From positions 1-5,545 of the forward strand of contig JAISYA010000208.1 in NCBI GenBank assembly GCA_031270205.1: a stretch of 5,545 bases of DNA, given 5' to 3'. Origin of the DNA: Treponema sp. (GTDB lineage Bacteria > Spirochaetota > Spirochaetia > Treponematales > Breznakiellaceae). Of this stretch, positions 5,310-5,545 are shown piece by piece. The notes under the pieces are model-generated. The model ran no database searches. It had not been told where the DNA came from and saw nothing but the letters and a program-made list of their open reading frames with translations. How positions within the stretch are numbered: the first letter of the stretch is position 1; every line of letters starts with the position of its first letter. Made by a program: the position numbers and the translations under genes.

Positions 5310-5545
5310 GGGTCCTCAACTAAGCCTGTTGAGGGTACTCAACTAACGCTTGTTGAGGGTCCTCAACTCGGCCTGTTGAGGGTCCTCAACTAATGCCTGT
5401 TGAGGGTCCTCAACTAATGCCTATTGAGGGTCCTCAACTAATGCCTGTTGAGGGTCCTCAACTAAGCCTGTTGAGGGTCCTCAACTCGGCCTGTTCCGTA
5501 CCCGGAACTAAGCCTGTTCCGTATGCGGAACTAAGCCTGTTCCAT

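Larger units (their letters stand above)
5072..5545. repeat. Tandem array of 23-24 bp hairpin units with variable stems
   Basis: This gene-free region is a tandem array that continues past the window end. Each unit reads GCCT, a 16-nt inverted repeat, then TAA, TAAT or TCG. Intact units start at 5096, 5119, 5142, 5165, 5324, 5347 (flank CGCT), 5371, 5395, 5419, 5443, 5466, 5489 and 5512. A diverged unit is at 5072, a split unit at 5188-5193 plus 5310-5323, and a partial one at 5535. The inverted repeat always starts GTT (ATT once, 5419) and ends AAC. Three inner stems occur: GTTGAGGGTCCTCAAC (most units from 5165), GTTCATGACCATGAAC (5142, and one variant at 5096), and GTTCCGTATGCGGAAC (5119 and 5512, variant at 5489). 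Both arms change together between types. The array lies upstream of the lipoprotein gene. All frames contain stops, so it is not coding. I know no named repeat family that matches. Confidence 0.92.

Noticed and set aside
5072..5545. CRISPR array
   Set aside because: Units are directly adjacent at 23-24 bp with no unique spacers between them. The variable part is the palindrome itself, and no cas gene is present.
5072..5545. Series of intrinsic terminators
   Set aside because: The hairpins are followed by TAA or TCG and the next unit, never by a T-run on either strand.

Overview
The window looks like chromosomal DNA from a Treponema-type spirochete, probably the higher-GC clade that includes termite-gut treponemes. 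This is an inference. It rests on the GC-rich housekeeping genes, the 'LTGC-PTGGGG' style lipoprotein start, and the XRE regulator with a 'WLKTGSGEMF' segment and a helical tail. No rRNA, tRNA, integrase, transposase or CRISPR array is present.

Layout. At the left end, a short hypothetical gene (minus strand, 1-237) diverges from a small XRE-family repressor gene (plus strand, 370-720). The AT-rich gap between them holds candidate promoters facing both ways and a perfect 13-bp palindrome that could be the operator. The repressor gene converges on a minus-strand gene (827-2239) for a metallo-beta-lactamase/beta-CASP protein, predicted to act on RNA. A divergent spacer (2240-2363) separates that gene from a tight plus-strand pair: a nitroreductase-fold protein with a signal peptide (2364-2930) and, 7 nt later, threonine synthase thrC (2938-4248). 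thrC converges, with a 10-bp gap, on a minus-strand gene for a lipoprotein of unknown function (4259-4999).

The last ~470 bases (5072-5545) hold no gene. They contain a tandem array of 23-24 bp units that runs off the window edge. Each unit has constant flanks and a 16-nt inverted repeat that starts GTT and ends AAC. The inner stem occurs in three different sequences (GAG/CTC, CCG/CGG and CAT/ATG types), and in each type the two arms change together. Structure is therefore kept while sequence is not. One unit is split by a 116-bp GC-rich insert with imperfect inverted repeats near its ends, resembling a small non-autonomous mobile element. Part of one end of this insert recurs in the spacer at 752-773. 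The array lies directly upstream of the lipoprotein gene and could be part of its leader, or it could be an independent intergenic repeat.

How the genes relate. Only nitroreductase-thrC looks like an operon, and the two products have no obvious shared pathway. The other genes appear to be single units. The hairpin array is the strongest candidate for something undescribed. Its function cannot be read from this window alone.
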